DNA from: Sinotaia quadrata
Taxonomy: Eukaryota; Mollusca; Gastropoda; Architaenioglossa; Viviparidae
Assembly: GCA_028829895.1 (NCBI GenBank)
Contig: CM054182.1
Span: 89,677,046-89,741,045, forward strand
Length of the DNA stretch: 64,000 bases
Reading direction: 5' to 3'
Positions 32,431 through 54,702 of the stretch are shown here, in pieces (the stretch's first letter is position 1; each line of letters begins with the position of its first letter). The position numbers and the translations under genes were made by a program. The notes beneath the pieces were generated by a model. The model did no database searches. It saw nothing but the letters and a program-made list of their open reading frames with translations, and was not told the DNA's origin.

Positions 32431-32810
32431 TCACTTCAAAGTAATTGAATATTTAAAAGAAACCAAAGAGTTCATGTCGTCTGCACTCTCCAATTTAACT
32501 CGTGATGCACTGTCTCCACTGGCAAAGGATGATTCTAGAACACCTGTAGCCTTACAGAAGGCATCTTGCCAGCCACGGTTATAGAATGAGGATAGGCCAC
32601 TGATAGTTTGGTCTAGGATGTGGTAGAATGGTAACCAATAAATATTAGCACAGGTCTGGAATGGTAGCAAGTAGCTTCGATCCAGAACTGGGTCAAGATT
32701 GAGTTAAAACGTCTGCATACACTTGTGTAGGAGTGCTGCAGTAAGGTATAGAAGCCATGCAAAGTAGTTCCAATTTTATTCTCTATGGCTTTTATTGTGC
32801 GTAAATGCAC
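32431..32810 (-). pseudogene. Broken coding-like fragment, possibly transposase-derived
   Basis: Two overlapping minus-strand frames look like one reading frame broken by a shift near 32650: the upstream part has LHGFYTLLQHSYTSVCRRFN and the downstream part reads LPFQTCANIYWLPFYHILDQ, then a polar tail. The alternation resembles the C-terminal region of hAT-type transposases and their domesticated relatives (a '-PFLDhli-eL-' motif), but the match is weak and no terminal inverted repeats were found. Unrelated unique sequence remains possible. Confidence 0.28.
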
Positions 32811-33667
32811 TTAGTTACATGCTACACAGTTACAATCTGTAGAGTACTATAATAAATAGACACTGGAGTAATGAGCATCTAGCACAAACTAAATGCATGT
32901 CTTCAGACAAACTAAGACAACACTGACCGGTATGTAGTATGGTATGTAGACAGAATACACAATTCGTGTTTTACTAATTAGTTATTTCCATTAATTAAGA
33001 GATAGAGCTCTATAGCAGTAGAACTGAACTGCACTCACAGATAATAATAGAATGTGTCTGCTAAGTGTAAATAAATTAATGCAAAAAATCCTAGCAAGTG
33101 CCATCACAACAAATATCTAACCAGGAAAGCAGCCTTGTTGAATAAAAATAGTAAAATAGAAACATACTTCAAGGGGAAAACATACTTCTGCATTAAAAAA
33201 CAGAGAAACAAACAACATACTTCTGCATTGATTGAGAAAGTAGAAAATTTAACAGAACAAATTTCAGAAAGTCAAATAGAAAAAAATTGTTCTCTCATAA
33301 CTTCAAAAAAATATTAGAGAATATCATTACAAAATAATATCATAACAGGAAGCAGCATTGGTGAATAAAAATAGTAAAACACAAACATACTGCAAGGAAA
33401 GTTCTAATGTTTGAGGAAGTAGAAAATTTTCAGAAATCTAAATAGGAAAGAAATGCTATCTCATATCTACATTTCCACATTATTATAATTTTAATTTTGT
33501 TTCCAAAGTGGAAAAAAAACAGAGTAGGCTATTTGCTCTTACCTCACAAGACGCAGTTAAAACAACTCAGTGGAAACGGCTTGCTTGGTTAGATCTATCT
33601 ATATGTTTTGCAAAATGTTGATGACATACTATCAAATCAGAACCAGATATATACGTATGTGTGCGTG

Positions 33668-33673
33668 TATATA

Positions 33674-33714
<41 letters not shown>

Positions 33715-33733
33715 GCGTGCGTGCGTGCGTTGC
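33668..33733. repeat. (TG)n / (CGTG)n microsatellite
   Basis: A TG tract passing into GCGTGCGTGC. Confidence 0.95.
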
Positions 33734-33962
33734 TTCATTCAAGTTAGAATCAATTCAAATATTTCCCAGTCTATTGTATAACCTCCCACCAAACCAGTAG
33801 CAATCATGCTAAGACCCATCGAAATAGCGATCAGCTGGCCATATTACTTCTTTAATTTAATTTTTTTTTATGAGAGGAAGGAGAAAGGAGAGAGGGCAGT
33901 CCATTAAAGATATCAAAGAAGACTGTAGACGAGGCAAAATCCTTCCTCACTATAAAATCACT

Positions 33963-33989
33963 CACACTCACACACACACACACACACAG

Positions 33990-34046
<57 letters not shown>

Positions 34047-34048
34047 TT
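33963..34048. repeat. (CA)n microsatellite
   Basis: CA units with GA and AA interruptions. Confidence 0.95.
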
Positions 34049-34852
34049 AGTTATCCTCTGAGAACAGAAGTGGGGAAGGGGCTAAATGCACACACTGTGT
34101 CTACACTACTAATTTTGTTTAGAAGGAAAACTATTTTTGAAGTGTCCGGATGTCAGTCCTCATTATTAGTATCATCATGCTTTTCTTCACGTATATTCTG
34201 ACTAAGATCTCATGACAAGTCGCCAAGAAATTATTTGATTTATAGTAAATTGGTCTTGAATGGCATCTTAATGTAATGAAATAATCTGTATTTAATGGGG
34301 GTGATGGAAGACGTAGAGTGAACAAATTTATTGGTAGATAATACATCAATAAACAAATAACATAACAGTGCTCCATGTTATAGCTAGAATTATGTGGGTT
34401 TAAAAAAAAATAAATAGCCTACTCTGGGTTTTTTCCACTTTGGAAAAGAATGGGGAGAAAAATAAAATGAAAAGCATGCAGTTAAAGATAGCTCAAATAC
34501 GACGGCAACACATTCCAATCACACTGTGTTTGACTTAGTGCACAGTCATTATCACCAGTTGCTGCCCTTAGTTTCTTTCGTTGATTTTATTATATTGCGA
34601 TCGTTGGCGATATAACCTTTGCAGACGCTGATTGCAACTTAAAAGAAAACAACTTTGACAACTGATTTTTAAGGCGTATGTGTGTGCGCGCGCGTGTGTG
34701 TGTAGACGAAGAAAGTTGGAAAGTATACAAAATGAAGAACTTCAGAGTCAATCGTAACCCTCGGGCATGCTTACGAACAACTTTCATAATAGATATCTTT
34801 GGCTTACGTCAATGAGTCGTTTTTAATATGAGTAGCGATCGAGAAACAGCAT

Positions 34853-34905
34853 CGCCCCCCCCCCAAAAAAAAAAAAAAAAAAAAAAAAGAAAGAAAGAAA
34901 TATTG
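34853..34905. repeat. (C)n(A)n(GAAA)n simple sequence
   Basis: A C-run, a long A-run, then GAAA units; possibly a retroposon tail, but no body is recognised upstream. Confidence 0.8.
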
Positions 34906-35305
34906 CATACGGTGCAGTCAGTAAGAATCTGTAAGTGATGATGGAATGAATGTCGAAAAGAATTGCAATTGCAAAAATGCATTCAGAAAGTTTTCTTCAG
35001 CTTCTGTCAATTCAGAGCTGTTGAATTTAAGTTAAAGCTCTTTATTAAGGTCAAACAACCAGTTACAAAACTCGCTGTTCTCAAAACAAGTTGCTCCCCT
35101 TGGTCCGTTATTTATGTTTATGAGCGATTGAGATAGATAATTTATAACCAAAGCAGTGAAGTGTCCCGAATATGAGATACTGTTTAATATTCGATATTTT
35201 TGAAAGACAGAGCAGAAAGATTTACCTTACCAGAGTCAAGTGAACTTTTCTATAAGCAGTACATGTATTGGTTGGTGTCACGGTACATATATGTTTCTTT
35301 GAGCG

Positions 35306-35348
35306 TGACGTCAGAGGCACCAAGCAACTTACAAACAATATGGCGGAG
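35306..35348 (+). promoter_or_regulatory. Probable core promoter of the KIAA2012 homologue
   Basis: A perfect CRE (TGACGTCA, 35306-35313) is followed by an imperfect RFX X-box (GGCACC-A-AGCAAC, 35316-35328; consensus GTNRCC N0-3 RGYAAC). A YY1-like initiator CAATATGGCGGAG follows at about 35337-35349. This cluster lies about 300 bp upstream of the start codon, with no TATA box in between. X-boxes are typical of ciliary genes. The function is inferred from motifs only. Confidence 0.45.
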
Positions 35349-35651
35349 GAAGTGTCCCCACAGTCGTAAACTTTGGTTGCAGGCAGCGACGAAAAAAAAA
35401 TGCCCGCGATAGTTTTCTAAATAAATTATGATCCTTTCGCTGAGATTTATCTGTAACTATTAAGTACTGTTCAAGATTTATGATAGGGCTCTATACTTTA
35501 TTGACAGAATATTATTAAGATGATTTTACGCGTCCTGCGCTTGGTGATCGAGTCTGGGAACACTGTGGATATAAATGCCGATTAAGTACAGACAACTTCG
35601 GCGACTGGCAGAGTCAGCAGTCAAAGGAATTTCTGAGTGAAGAGCACCAGT

Positions 35652-45029
<9,378 letters not shown>

Positions 45030-46301
45030 GTAAGGACTGAGTTTTATTTATAAAATTTGTGATTTTTATCAGGTCAAGCATGTGTGTATTAAAAAAAAAA
45101 ATTCTCATCTTAGTTTATTTACTTAAAAAAGTCTTTGACAATTCCACTAGAATATTAACTGCTTGTTGTGTGTACTTGTAAGGTATGCGAATATGTATTG
45201 TGGTGGTTTTCTTTGCTTGTCTCGATGCTAATTGCTACACAAGCATGATCATGAATGAGATTACTCAAAGCATTTATTCCACTTTTGCTGCTATGGAATC
45301 AGAAGCTGCTGTCACCATGTCAGATGAAGTGATATCAGTCATATGAGGGTTTAGACAAGAAATTATATTTTTTAAGACATGGTGCATGCATTTAAGTTTG
45401 AAAATATGTAATCATAAGCTCACTATCTTGAGTTTTAATTGCTTTTTCAAATTAATTTTTATCAAAAATGATAACTGATTTATAATTATTGTTCAGTTCT
45501 TAAACAAGGCACCAGACATCAGTTTGGTTCAGAAAATTAGACTTTTTCATAAAGTAAGAATATTTATTTTATTAAGACAGTATGCTTGGAAATGTGTTGT
45601 CACTGCTTTTTTTTTTTATTGTTGTTTTCCTTAACATAAAACTTAATGATACATTTAAAGAAATATAAAATTAGATTTATGAATTCTTGATATATGCTTA
45701 AATTCATTCAGTAATTGGCACAAAGCAGGGCACAATAAATCATTATGTCCATTTGATGGACCCATCTGTCCGACTGAGGTGATTTTTGTCTAAAAATTAA
45801 AGCTTGTAGGTAATCAGTAATTAAAGTCCACATCAAAAGCATTTTTTCTTTTTCTTTTTTAAAGACATTCCAGGAAATTTGGACAGCCACATATGTTGTA
45901 CACAGAAGAGGCAAATTTTAGTTTTTAGAAAGCCAATAGTTATGGTGAAACAAAATTCCTTATTCCTGACTTCACTGATACATATACTAAAACAAAATTC
46001 CTTAATTCCTAAATTCAGTGATACAAATATAAGTATGTTCTAATAGTACTGACTTACCACTGCACAATCAAGATGTTCCTACCAAGCAAAGTGCTGCATG
46101 CCACCTGCTAGTTTAGAGAGCTTTCCAACTGTTTAATTCGATATAAACATTTAAAGGTACTTGTTGCACAAAAATTTTATTTAAAGTTCTGATTATAATT
46201 TTAAAATAATGCTAAAACATTTGCAATCACAGATGTGGCAGATTGTTTTACTGTGAAGATGACTCTAAAAATGAAACAGTAGCGTACATTAGCTCCAGTT
46301 T

Positions 46302-46550
46302 TTAATACAAATTCATCTTTTTGTAGACGGGGTCTAAATGGTTAAGGAAATGCAAGTCTGAAGAGTTGAGGCCTATCATCATTTTCTCCGCCCAGTCATT
46401 TAGCCTAGACACTTCTGCTCCAGAGAAATGCTGACATGATACCTCTTTGGCAATGCAAGACATTTCACATTCACTCTCAAATTGGTCCAACTTTCTTACA
46501 TCACAATTGCCCCCACTTGCCTGCCAAAGACTTCTTCCAATTAAATTCAA
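46302..46550 (-). pseudogene. Unidentified minus-strand coding-like fragment
   Basis: Eighty-two codons read RKLDQFESECEMSCIAKEVS, CQHFSGAEVSRLNDWAEKMM and LHFLNHLDPVYKK before a TAA. Codon composition looks coding and it stands out from AT-rich surroundings. On the minus strand it is preceded by TTTGGCAG (an acceptor at about 46526) and could be the last exon or a retrocopy fragment of an antisense gene. The FSGAEVSRL string recalls AAA+ ATPase lid regions (FSGAE...), but the catalytic part is absent. Not identified. Confidence 0.3.
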
Positions 46551-47048
46551 AGAAGAAATGTAAAGAAAATTTAATGCAAGAATTAATAACAGAGTAAATA
46601 AATTCTTCTTGACAAATTATACAGTAGCATAAAATTGAATCTACTATACATTTTTTAAAAATCTATCACAAAATAATAAATATACTCATATGAGAACGAT
46701 GAAGAAAATTCTACAAATCTAAACTGCAGTGTATATTCTAAATCTAATCAAAGTTTCAAAATCATAAAATCATAACTTCACAGTCCTTTGGGGTATTGAC
46801 TTATGAATGTTCTTTAACACAGTTCATAGCCTTAAAAGAGAAATTCCAGCAAATAGATGCTCTCAGTTCAAATGAGATAAAAGACAGTACTCCTCTTGAT
46901 CAACTTAATTTTCTTCTTATTATCTTCTTTCATATGATTTCAGTTTAATTAAACTGTTATTAGTTTTATCAATGTCAACAATGCTTATTATCTTTGGGCA
47001 GTTTCCATTTTGTTGAGTTTCTTTTAGTGGTGGGCTCACAGGACTTCA

Positions 47049-47455
47049 AGTATTGAATAATAAAAGTTGTAGAAGGAAATGAAGAACACAGAACAAAGCA
47101 AGAAAAAACTGAACGAAGAGTAAAGAACAAGGAAAAAAGAATAAAGATGGAAGAAGGAAGAGCAAAGAACAAAGAATGAAGAAAAAAGAGTGAAAAGCAA
47201 AGAACAAAGAACAAGAATGAAAGAATAAAGAACAAAGAGCAAAGAATGAAAGAATAAAAAGCAAAAAACAAAGATTGAAGAAAAAAGAATGAAGAGCCTA
47301 GAACAAAGAACAAGAATGAAAAACATAAAGAGTAAAGAATGAATAAAGAATGAAGAGCAAAGAATGAAGAAAAAAGAACGAAGAACAAAGAATAAAGAAT
47401 GAAGAGCAAAGAATGAAGGGGAAAGAATAAAGAATGGAATTGCAGTGAAGAGCAA
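47049..47455. repeat. A/G-rich AAAGAATGAAGAGCAAAGAAC array
   Basis: Polypurine on the + strand with irregular 14-21-bp units (AGAACAAAGAATGAAGA). It is open on the minus strand in several frames as Phe/Leu/Ser-rich peptides, which is a composition artefact. On the + strand frames are broken by TAA and TGA, so it is not the KIAA2012 coiled coil. Confidence 0.9.
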
Positions 47456-47743
47456 GGATGAAGGAACACAGTTGTGCCTTGTGTACTGCTAAAACAATAT
47501 TAATTCCCTTTTTTCATAAAAATCCTTGTGTACCACAGAAAACAATATTAAGTCCCTTCTTTCATAAAACAATATTTTTCACTGACTGTTTTCCTTTATC
47601 TCCCAAAAGTTACTTTATCATTCTTTGCATCATTGCAATATTAAATCTTTTTCCAAGTCTGTCTATTGAGCTACTCACCTGAACTTACATCTTAAAAATG
47701 TTAATGTATTGGGTAAAATTTAAATAGTTGTGATTCAGTATGT

Positions 47744-47875
<132 letters not shown>

Positions 47876-48439
47876 CCTGCTAATAATTTTTTAACATAAT
47901 TTCTCTGGGTTTACAAAAATGTAACAGTATTATTTTACAATGGTTGCCTTCTAAATAAACTATAAATTACATGAAATTTAACAAGTTTCCTAACAACTAT
48001 TTTGTACTTGGAATTTCCCATGCATTCCAAATGGGGATTCTAACCATCTGCTTCTAGTGAAGTTTTAGAGGAGAATAAAGTTTTTGCAATGTTCAGTCCC
48101 TAATATTAAATTCTAAGTTCCACTCTAAATCATTATGATTGGTCAATATTACTACTCAGTCTTTGGTTACTGGTCAACTCCTGGTACTACCAACTCTGCT
48201 AATAGTCAGTCAGTCCTACCTGTCCTCAATCTCGCTCATGCTTACTAACATCCTGCTTAAATTATAGCCTAGGGGTCACTCTTTACTGTCAGTCATAACA
48301 TACTAATCTTTTACTGGGTCAGTCAGTATCACATAGCTAATTCATATTTCCTTGATTTAATGCTCCATGAAGCATTTTCTAAACATGTACAACTTAAATT
48401 TGTTCCACCTAAAGCTCATAAAATACAGTAACCCCCCAA

Positions 48440-49289
48440 TAGCCAAGCAAGCGCTCGAACACATAAACAAAAACTACCCCAACCACCACCACATATACAC
48501 AATGGTTCAAAAAATAAAATAGGAACAGGGGCAGCAGTACACACACCCACAGGCACGCATACATACAAACTAGACCAAAAACACTCAATACTAACAGCAG
48601 AACTCATAGCGATCAAACAAGTATTAATATAAGCAAACGACTCCACAAACATGCAGACACAACTACTCATACTAACAGACTCACTCACATCGTTACAAAA
48701 CTTAGCAAACCCCTTCCAAACAACAAGAACAAAAATCACAAATCAAATAACAAAACAAATAAAAACACTAGAGAAAAAAGGTGTAAAAACAACACTACTC
48801 TGGATCCTCAGTCACACCAACATTACTGGAAACGAAACAGCAGACAAGGGAGCTAAATACGGAAGCAAACAAGGCAAGCAACTAACCACACCAATACACA
48901 CATCAGAAATACACACACACAAATCAAAAGCATGTACAAAAGTAAGACACACACCCCACTCCCCCCAACTCATAAACATAAGCCACAATAGAGCAATATA
49001 CAGATTAAGATACAACGACACACGATATACACATAAAACAAGCAACGAAACAAAAACATATACTGCAGAACAGACAACACAGTCGAACACTTCCTACTCC
49101 AGTGCAATAAATACACTGCGGAAAGAAAAATCATCAGAGAAACAACAGACCTATTAAACATACCATTCTCCACCCAAGCACTCCTATACCCCAAGGAACA
49201 CAATCCAAGCCACGTGCACCTAGCACTTATACCTCTTAGAGACAAACACACTCCACCTACTATAAAAAAAATATTAAATTTTTTTTAAA
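48440..49289 (+). pseudogene. LINE ORF2 C-terminal pseudogene (RNase H)
   Basis: The frame 48651-49157 is the longest intact piece. Breaks are an in-frame TAA after KQVLI (about 48628) and a frameshift between KTY (about 49060) and CRTDN. The RT and endonuclease domains are missing. Remaining active-site positions are Glu in TAEL, Asp in LTDS and Asp in NETAD; the first Asp is replaced. Confidence 0.85.
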
Positions 49290-49530
49290 TTATAAAAAAA
49301 AACCAATAAAACCCCCAACAACATACACAAACACACTAACGACAGTCGCAACAACGAGCAGACATAGAAATACAACACACAAACCGAACAACGCATGAAC
49401 ACCCACCTCACCCTCCCTGAATACCAGTGAAAGGAAGAAGACCTCACAGGAATCCACCAAAAAGTGAAAACATCGCCAAGATGAAAAGTTATTCCTGCGG
49501 GGCGAATTGAGAGCGTCATCATCATCATCG
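48440..49530 (+). mobile_element. 5'-truncated non-LTR retrotransposon (RNase H and C-terminal zinc-knuckle end)
   Basis: Only the 3' end of a LINE ORF2 remains. An RNase H domain is readable: IHNGSKNKIGTGAAV, SILTAELIAIKQVL, a stop at about 48628, LLILTDSLTSLQNLA and WILSHTNITGNETADKGAK. After a shift near 49060 the frame continues with the cysteine/histidine segment CRTDNTVEHFLLQCNKYTAE and ends at TAA about 49288. About 240 bp of 3' UTR end in an (ATC)n tail at 49517-49529. RNase H after RT is typical of the I, R1, LOA and Tad groups. The first catalytic Asp of the T-D-G-S motif is Asn. The coding strand is very rich in A and C. The element is dead. Confidence 0.85.
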
Positions 49531-50440
49531 ACTTCCCTAACAGTAACACTAAGTGATCGACAGCAAACTCACGAGTAATCTGCCCCTTTGCCTTCTTTGC
49601 AAGACCGATATGAAAGTTTGGCTTTATAAATTTCTGAAATAACTAGCAGCATGAACTTCCATCATAATCTGCCAGGCAGTAAGAACAAGGCAAACATGAT
49701 CTGAACAACCCCGCCCTCCTTTGCACCCTAAAGGACTCTGGTGTATTAACTTCAGCAGTATTTGAACCCAGTCACCATGACAGTGCAGGGAACTCGTTTA
49801 GAGTGTTTTCTGCCCTCCCTCCGCCTGGCAGTCAAAGAACAATTCATACATCTCACAGGTCTCCCCATTCTTTCCGGACTGCGCGAGCTGAGAATGTCAA
49901 TATCTGTCAGCGATCTTTTAAGGCGATTTACTTCTGAAAGGGAAAATGTCAAGCAGCTTTTCTCTCCACTTAAGTGGGAGTTCACTCAGATAGGGAAAAG
50001 CAACAACATGCACTTTCTTACCTTTGCGTGACAATGAGGAGAGGAAGAAGGGGGGAAAACGCCAGATAAATAAAATAAAACACAGGGCAAAGGAAGTAAA
50101 CAAACAGAAATCGCCAAGGGATTTGACTCTTCCGATTTCTGCTCGCCTGGTTGTGGAGAATCCATACTTGCTATGAGATGACGTCTATAGCCGACGGAGT
50201 GTCAGCCCATAGTCCTGGCTAGATTAACTGTTCAGGATCTCTCAGAGTTCTGTCCATGTTTACAGTACTGATCCATATCCACCAAAAGAATCTTTAAATA
50301 GTGAGCCTTCTTCAGAAGGAAAAACAAAATAAAACAGCACTATATTCGACAAAGACACCCTCATTTACTCCCCCACCCTTCCAAATGGGGATAATTATCA
50401 TTGCAGAACAGTGGTAGAACCTGCCGTGGTGACCGGTGTA
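49531..50440. other. GC-richer segment with open frames on both strands
   Basis: At 49752-50031 both strands stay open (89 codons +, 77 codons -). The minus strand has a good acceptor (CATTTTCCCTTTCAG ending at about 49941), then SLTDIDILSSRSPERMGRPV and a stop. The + strand reads SLRLAVKEQFIHLTGLPI. Neither is recognised. It could be a fragment of an antisense gene or an unclassified repeat. Confidence 0.3.
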
Positions 50441-50712
50441 GAAAAGTATTGATCTAGAATTTTAAAAAAAATTATTTACCATAATTGGAGTTTAAGACAA
50501 AGAAAAAAATCACGTACACTTTTGTGAACTTTTCGTTCTATACCCACTGAAAAGATAAATTTTAATCAAATATAAGAATTGTTTTAAAATTTACATTCCT
50601 CATATGTATATTATGTGAATGTATTAGTAGGTTTTGACAAATAGGGACCGATGCTCTGCTGCATTTGTAATTAAGATTTTAATAAATCTCATAACATTTA
50701 CCATATTTTGTT

Positions 50713-50819
<107 letters not shown>

Positions 50820-51293
50820 GAGAAGATGTGTCTTTGTGGTGTGTCTGGTGTATTTGTGCCACTGTGTCAGTTGGTACGTGGCGGATCTTTCTTTTGTTGA
50901 AGAATCACCCGTCCACCCTAAACATATGTGCACCCTGAAAATATGTTTTCCTCTTTATTTGTATATACATTTCTGTCGTTAGCAAGCAGGTCTCACTGCT
51001 CCCAATAGTTATCCCCGTGGAACAAGGCTTATTCAGTTCAGTTCCATTCATTTCCAGACTTGTCTAGTTAGCAGACACTTTACGTGATTTCCACAACAGA
51101 TTGATAGTGTTCTTGTTTGCAATGCAAATTTAACAAGGCCGTCAATGTCTTGCGTGCGGTCTTCAGTCCTTGTATTTCTCTGCATTCTTAACCGCCAGAA
51201 AGTTTTATTATCGTGGGTCGAAACCTTTGAGGAATTACGAAGCTAAACACCAAGCATTAAAATACTTTGACAAATAAACCGCACGCACGCTTA

Positions 51294-51361
<68 letters not shown>

Positions 51362-52114
51362 CTCTCAACAGATGAGTGAGTTGAGTTAAAAAAGAAAATA
51401 AATACACTTTATTTACAAGCATTCACTGTACGCATTAAGGCAAGTAGTACTACTTGAAATCGGTAAAGATCCGCGTATTTTCCTTTATTGCATTTTTTAA
51501 AATGATTTTCTTAAAATGCATATACTGATTTATTTTATTTTATTTTTTTATTTTATTTTTTTTATTTTTTTATTTTTTTGCTACGGCAAAATTAGCCATA
51601 TACAAGCATGTCGCTACATTTGCATTCTAACCTGCGAGTTTAATGTAAGGGGGGGGGGGGGGGTTCAGTCTTGAGCTCTGGTCTGACACTTGATGGGTTT
51701 AGATCTGTAACACTGCTCGCAGTTTTCCTGTAGTATGTACAGTATGCTAGATGTCCTAGGTCATTAGCATGCTCTGCCGTTTTTCTGTACAATGCATTGA
51801 TGTATCTTTTGTTAGACGCGTACGAATTGGGGACAAGAGTCGTAACTGAACACAGTCATAAATGCATGTTTTGTCTTTTGCTAGGGGAGATCATTAACAT
51901 CGAAAAGTGATTCTAGATACATTTTTTTCACGAAGGTAGGGTTGTTAATAAAAGAAACAAACAAACGAATTAAAAGAAAACACATTTTCCTCTTTGGTAT
52001 GTTTGTACAATTTGATTAACACAAATTGGTGGCTGTTTACTTCTCAGAATTTTATTTTGTATCCTGCTCATAATTTAGAATGTTTTATAATTATATTTAG
52101 TTTTAAAAGGCTAC

Positions 52115-52196
<82 letters not shown>

Positions 52197-53830
52197 GATG
52201 GAGAGGTGGGTCTTGGAATGTTACAGTATGTAGCGTTGTCTTGATACTGTTACTGGTTTAGCAGTACACCATCGCTCTCCTCTTTATTAACACTACATTT
52301 TGTTTTCGTATGTAGCAGTTGATTGTTTAACAGTTTATTATCATTACATTTTGTTTTCATATGTAGCAGTTGATTGTTTAACAGTTTATTATCATTACAT
52401 TTTGTTTTCGTATGTAGCAGTTGATTGTTTAACAGTTTATTATCATTACATTTTGTTTTCCTATGTAGCAGTTGATTGCTACAACAGTTTGTAAACTTAG
52501 ATAAACATCCTACCTGTGCCCAGAATAATATATTGTTCTCGAGTTATTGCTTAATCAGTCGCATAGAAAATGGTGTGAGCATTTCATTGATCCTTTGATG
52601 ACCAACTATTAATTAGTTGTTTTTTTTAATGGAAACTAACATCACTAACATGCACATACACACAAACACTGATGCACACATGTAGTTTTTACAAATAAGC
52701 ACACGTACGCGCGTGAAATAAAACCTAGAGTGCTTAACATTTTCCACAAATTTCGGTCACTGAAACAAACGCGCCACAGAATTTTGAACACACAATAACT
52801 GATGTTTTGCTATTTCCCTTTAATTTTCTCATTAGTTTAATTTTAACTCTTTGTTATTTTTTTAAAGTTAATGTTTTTAACTCAAGTATACGGCATCGTT
52901 ATTTCAATGTAAGTAATCCTGAGTAAATTTCATTGCCTAACTTGTCACTTAAAATTTTGAATAAGATTTCAAAGTGGTTTTTAATGCATTCCCGCAAGTT
53001 GTAGCGGCACTTTAAAATGTAACACTAGCTAATAAAATCCTTGCCTACTGCTCTGACAGAGTTAATGACCCTTAGTAAATTGGTACAAGGGGAAAAAATC
53101 TCGCGGGCTATAATTATAATTATATAAATGTAGTTTCAGCGAATATTGATAAAGGAATATATTTTTTTTCAAAATCTTAATATGTTTAGATTTTAGACGA
53201 CAAATTATGCGTCCGATATAATTGCTAGGCAACCAGGAAATGGTTGCCTAGTCATTTTGGCATAATCGTACCATTTACTAACAACTATTATTACAATAGT
53301 ATACACCTCTATCCAGCAGATTTATTGCAGCCAGGCAACAAAACTTTGTTCGTGCGCACACTCGCATTAAAAACACGCGCATGCGCACCCACACACATCG
53401 TTCATACTTTTCCTTACTGTTGTGCAGTGTAATAGTGTGATATTTTGGGTTATGGTGTATTATTACATTATGCTATGCTTCTAGAAACATCGTACCGTGA
53501 CGTATTTAAGGGAGCTCAGTGCATATATATAAATCGATATCAGACGGATCTAGAAAATTCGGGCATATATATTTTTTCCAGTTCAGTGATTTATAAAAAA
53601 GACTATCATTAAAGGGCTTACACGACCTTGAAAGGGAGCTGGTTTTATTTCACTGGAATTGTTTGCCTCGGTAATTTGCTTTTATACAGAATTTAAAACC
53701 GGTGAAATGTTTTATGGTTTTTATTACCAGGGGACCTTGGCTCCAAATTTAAAGAGAAAAAAAAATCATGTTGTTTCTTGCGTTTTTTAATTCTTTCTGT
53801 GTTGCTATTTGGTTTTTAAGGGTGTGTTTG
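50820..53830. other. Non-coding stretch with simple repeats
   Basis: CA tract 51297-51357, TTTTA-rich tract 51530-51580, G-run 51650-51663, TG tract 52113-52197 with TTTG interruptions, and the minisatellite at 52285-52485. No gene recognised. Confidence 0.6.
52285..52485. repeat. 51-bp minisatellite, 4 copies
   Basis: The unit contains TTACATTTTGTTTTCGTATG and TAGCAGTTGATTGTTTAACA. It is in frame as a 17-residue repeat FSYVAVDCLTVYYHYIL; the copies are nearly identical. Confidence 0.95.
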
Positions 53831-54600
53831 TTTTTAGGTCTACATGTTGCATGTTGTTGAAGGTCGTACGTGTTATGTTCTTTGTTGAGAGATGTGTGTT
53901 GTACGTCTGCATGTTGCTTACTGTTGAAAGGGTATTGGATGCTTGGGTTTGCATGATGTTAGATGTTGAAGACTGTTTGTAATTATGTCTGCATGTTGTT
54001 TACTGTTGAAGGGGTATTGGATGCTTGGGTTTGTATATGTTAGATGTTGAAGACTGTGTTTGTTATTATGTCCGCATGTTGTTTGGGGTTGAAGTCTGGC
54101 TTGTTGTTACGTCGGAATGTTATTTGCTGTTGGCACGTGTGACTGTTGATAAATCTGCACGTTGTTTTCGGTAGAAGCGTGCGATGGTCATTTAATCTGC
54201 ATTCTATTCCAATCGTAGGTTATGCTTGTTAATGTCTGAATGTTGTTTTGGTTGTGTTTGCATGCCGTTTGGTTGTGTTAAAGTCTTAATGCTGCTTTGG
54301 TTTTGTTTGTCTCTGCTGTTTGGTTGTCTGAATGTTGTTTTGGTTTTGTTTAAGTCTGCATACTGTTTGGTTCTGTTTGTGCTTAAGTACGCAAAGTTTA
54401 GTTGTACTTAAGTCTTCATGTTGCTTTGTTGTGTATAAGTCTCCATGATATTTGATTGTGTTTAAGTCTGCTTGTTGTTTGGTTGTGTTTGTCTTCAAAC
54501 TGTTTGGTTGCTTAGTCACCATTCTGTTTGGTTTTATTTAAGTATGCATTTTGTTTGGCTGTGTTTATGTCTGCAGTTTGTTTGTTTGTGTTTAAATCTA
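53830..54600. repeat. Degenerate GTCTGCATGTTGTTTGGTTGTG array
   Basis: About 25 decayed units around TAAGTCTGCATGTTGTTTGG; G/T-rich on the + strand. Confidence 0.85.
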
Positions 54601-54702
54601 CATTATGATTGTATCTGAAGTGTATGGTTCATGTAATCATTGAAGGAAAATATCCGACAGAGATTGCAATGGGAAAATTTTTACATATAATAGGAGGTGG
54701 CA

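Larger units (their letters stand above)
29000..35300. other. Intergenic region between ANKFN1 and the KIAA2012 homologue
   Basis: AT-rich. It holds an ~80-bp duplication (GGTCCGATTATTGTGAATAC; 30363-30500), AG-rich simple sequence (32078-32290), a TG tract (33668-33720), a CA tract (33963-34047) and a C/A run (34855-34905). Apart from the minus-strand fragment at 32431-32810 no coding sequence is recognised. Confidence 0.6.

Noticed and set aside
45274..45348. Micro-frame MIMNEITQSIYSTFAAMESE to TGA after KIAA2012-like exon 6
   Set aside because: Coding-like composition, but no acceptor puts it in the phase needed by exon 6.
46975..47469. Phe/Leu/Ser-rich minus-strand frames suggesting a membrane protein
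   Set aside because: Composition of an A/G-rich simple-sequence array; overlapping frames all look alike.
48812..49549. Minus-strand frames rich in Val/Cys/Leu opposite the LINE
   Set aside because: Antisense shadow of the A/C-rich RNase H coding strand.
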